Positions 4,275-5,512 of a stretch of DNA of 5,512 nt are shown here, piece after piece. The translations under genes were made by a program, and so were the position numbers. The stretch spans positions 1 to 5,512 of the forward strand of contig JAQVDF010000163.1 in the NCBI GenBank assembly GCA_028698405.1. The letters are read 5' to 3'. The first letter of the stretch is position 1, and every line of letters starts with the position of its first letter. The notes below the pieces were generated by a model. It saw nothing but the letters and a program-made list of their open reading frames with translations. It did not search any database and was not told the DNA's origin. The stretch comes from Phenylobacterium sp. (lineage in GTDB: Bacteria > Pseudomonadota > Alphaproteobacteria > Caulobacterales > Caulobacteraceae).

Positions 4275-5033
4275 TCAGGCGCCGCGCAGCACCGGCCCGG
4301 ACCTGAGGCTGCCGTGCGAGGCGCCCAGGTGGGCGGCGATCGCCAAGTGCCGGGTGGAGGGTACGCCGAAGGCCATCACCGATCGGGCCGCCCGTTTGCC
4401 GGCGTCCACCGCGTGGCGGGCCCAGTGCACGAACTCGCCGTCGTCCGCGAGGTCGGTCGGACACTCCACCGAGACGCCCTGCAGGCCCACGGAGGCCAGG
4501 ATGTGGCTGTCGCCGTAGGGCTGGCACCGTCGGCCGACCAGCAGCAGGCAGTAGGGCCGGATGGCCGCCAGCGCCGCCGACAGCCCGGCCTCGGGCACCC
4601 CCTCGATCTCCGTGACCTCGCAGACCAGGCCCTTCAGGACCGTCTCGCGCGCCTGCTTGAAGTAGCCGACCAGGGCCTTGCGGCCGTGGGTGTTGGAGAG
4701 GCTGACGTAGGACACCGGCAGGATCAGCGTCAGCTCCTTGGCGCCCTCGGACTCCACTTGCAGCCGGTCGAGGCCGCGGGAGAGGGTGGCGAGGTCGATG
4801 CGCTCGAGGTCGGCGCGGGTCAGCCGCAGGATCTCGTCGACGGTGAGCGGCCGCTCGGCCTCGACGTCGATGACCTGCCGGGCCATCCGGTAGCCGATCC
4901 GGCGGAAGGCCTTCAGTTCAAGCACCGGCTCCAACCGGCAGGAGACCCGCAGCGGACGTCCGTTTGCGGCGACGAACCGGGACTCCGGCCTGGAGGGCTC
5001 GGTCGTCTCGATCTGGCGTGCGACGGCGCTCAT
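4275..5033 (-). CDS. Degenerate EAL-domain-like protein (252 aa)
   Basis: The general layout follows an EAL (c-di-GMP phosphodiesterase) domain. CRLEPVLELKAFRRIGYRMAR (residues 32-52) matches the 'QPIVDLKTGRIVGYEALLR' opening, but the EAL triad itself is replaced by YRM. LILPVSYVSLS (103-113) takes the place of the VNLS strand and lacks its metal-binding Asn. LVCEVTEIEG (136-145) keeps the E-x-TE motif. The DDFG-type metal site is not recognisable in the following CLLLVGRRC region. The C-terminal part (200-252) is poorly conserved with EAL. This pattern predicts an inactive domain that may bind c-di-GMP or a protein partner. It starts at ATG 5033 with GGGAGGGAGA about 10 bases upstream. It lies 127 bases downstream of tadC on the same strand, next to a weak terminator candidate, so a link to pilus function is suggestive only. 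It could also be an unrelated alpha/beta protein. Confidence 0.8.
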   Translation of the reverse strand: MSAVARQIETTEPSRPESRFVAANGRPLRVSCRLEPVLELKAFRRIGYRMARQVIDVEAERPLTVDEILRLTRADLERIDLATLSRGLDRLQVESEGAKELTLILPVSYVSLSNTHGRKALVGYFKQARETVLKGLVCEVTEIEGVPEAGLSAALAAIRPYCLLLVGRRCQPYGDSHILASVGLQGVSVECPTDLADDGEFVHWARHAVDAGKRAARSVMAFGVPSTRHLAIAAHLGASHGSLRSGPVLRGA

Positions 5034-5110
5034 CCGGCGGCGGTCTCCCTCCCGAGCCGCATCCCAACGCGCCGGGCTTACCGGAGCGAGCCTAGGGGCC
5101 GGCGGTTAAA

Positions 5111-5130
5111 CCCCCCTAGCGGTGGGGAGG
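5111..5130 (-). terminator. Weak intrinsic terminator candidate downstream of tadC
   Basis: On the minus strand CTCCCC pairs with GGGGGG (one G-U pair) around a 7-base loop and is followed by TTTAA. It lies about 31 bases after the tadC stop. The T-run is short, so termination may be partial. Confidence 0.35.
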
Positions 5131-5160
5131 CTCTCGGCGCGGCGGATTGTCGCGGTCGGC

Positions 5161-5512
5161 CTAGTTGAAGTTCTGCGCCAGCCGGAAGGCGGCGGGCAGG
5201 ATCAGCACCCCCAAGAGGCAAGGGAAGATGAACAGGATCAGCGGCACGGTCAGCTTGGCCGGCAGCGCCAGAGCCTTCTCCTCGGCCCGCAGCATCCGCT
5301 TGGTGCGCATGTCGGCGGAGAAGACGGTCAGGGTCTCGCCGAGACTGGTGCCCATATCCTCGGCCTGGCGCAGCATGGTGGCCAGCGCGCGGGCGTCCTC
5401 GATGCCGAGCCGGTCGGCGAAGCTGGACCAGGCCTCCTTGCGCGCCCGCCCGGCGCGTAGCTCCAGGGTCAGATAGCGCAGGTGGACCGTCAGGTTCGGG
5501 TAGCGGCGGGCG
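5161..5512 (-). CDS. tadC: TadC/CpaH-like type II secretion system F protein, C-terminal part (cut by window edge)
   Basis: The visible 116 residues are the end of a T2SS-F domain protein of the Tad (Flp) pilus type. They include RYLTLELRAGRARKEAW, then LATMLRQAEDMGTSLGETL, the conserved Q-x-E-x-GTSLG stretch of TadB/TadC. The segment MRTKRMLRAEEKALALPAKL precedes the membrane, and LTVPLILFIFPCLLGVLILPA is the last transmembrane helix. TadC is an inner-membrane platform component that works with TadB and the ATPase TadA to assemble Flp pili; in Caulobacter the equivalents are CpaG and CpaH. The 'AEEKALALPAKLTVPLILFIFP' ending is more typical of TadC than TadB. The other tad/cpa genes should lie just outside the right edge. 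The gene ends with TAG at 5161-5163. Confidence 0.9.
   Translation of the reverse strand, partial: ARRYPNLTVHLRYLTLELRAGRARKEAWSSFADRLGIEDARALATMLRQAEDMGTSLGETLTVFSADMRTKRMLRAEEKALALPAKLTVPLILFIFPCLLGVLILPAAFRLAQNFN

Noticed and set aside
4314..5168. Long plus-strand open frame (284 codons) antisense to the EAL-like gene
   Set aside because: It has low complexity and no domain, and the minus-strand frame has family-like motifs and a ribosome binding site.

Overview
This is a GC-rich window with dense, strongly biased coding. It most resembles an alphaproteobacterial chromosome, probably Caulobacteraceae (Caulobacter/Phenylobacterium-like). That placement is an inference from the gene types (GluQRS, a WHG-type TetR, a stand-alone HNH protein, TadC), the codon bias and the palindromic intergenic repeats. 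No rRNA, tRNA, CRISPR array, transposase or phage gene is visible.

Layout. The left edge (1-1067) carries, on the minus strand, a TetR-family repressor followed 10 bases later by the 5' part of gluQRS, which runs off the window. Upstream of tetR is a 26-bp near-perfect palindrome, the likely TetR operator. It overlaps the -35 element of a plus-strand promoter candidate. The middle-left (1202-1781) has two unannotated-looking genes on the plus strand for 33- and 34-residue single-span membrane proteins. They align without gaps (10 identities) and look like paralogues; each has its own promoter candidate, ribosome binding site and intrinsic terminator. A palindromic intergenic repeat lies between them. 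A plus-strand HNH endonuclease follows (1911-2471). It ends 6 bases from the end of a convergent minus-strand gene for a secreted protein of unknown function (2478-3257).

The right part (3366-5512) is all minus strand. In transcription order it holds the 3' end of tadC (Tad/Flp pilus inner-membrane protein), a 252-residue protein that looks like a degenerate EAL domain, a 59-residue lipoprotein with a glycine zipper, and a glyoxalase/methylmalonyl-CoA-epimerase-like VOC protein. Between the last two lies a 150-base cluster of two facing palindromic repeats plus a 19-base tandem duplication.

How they fit together. Most genes look like independent units. The best-supported functional links are TetR controlling itself and perhaps the divergent small membrane protein, and the EAL-like protein lying directly downstream of a pilus gene. 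The most notable items are the tandem small-membrane-protein pair with its regulatory palindromes, the degenerate EAL-like protein beside tadC, and the repeat family whose two sequence variants keep the same fold and also repeat the right stem arm downstream.
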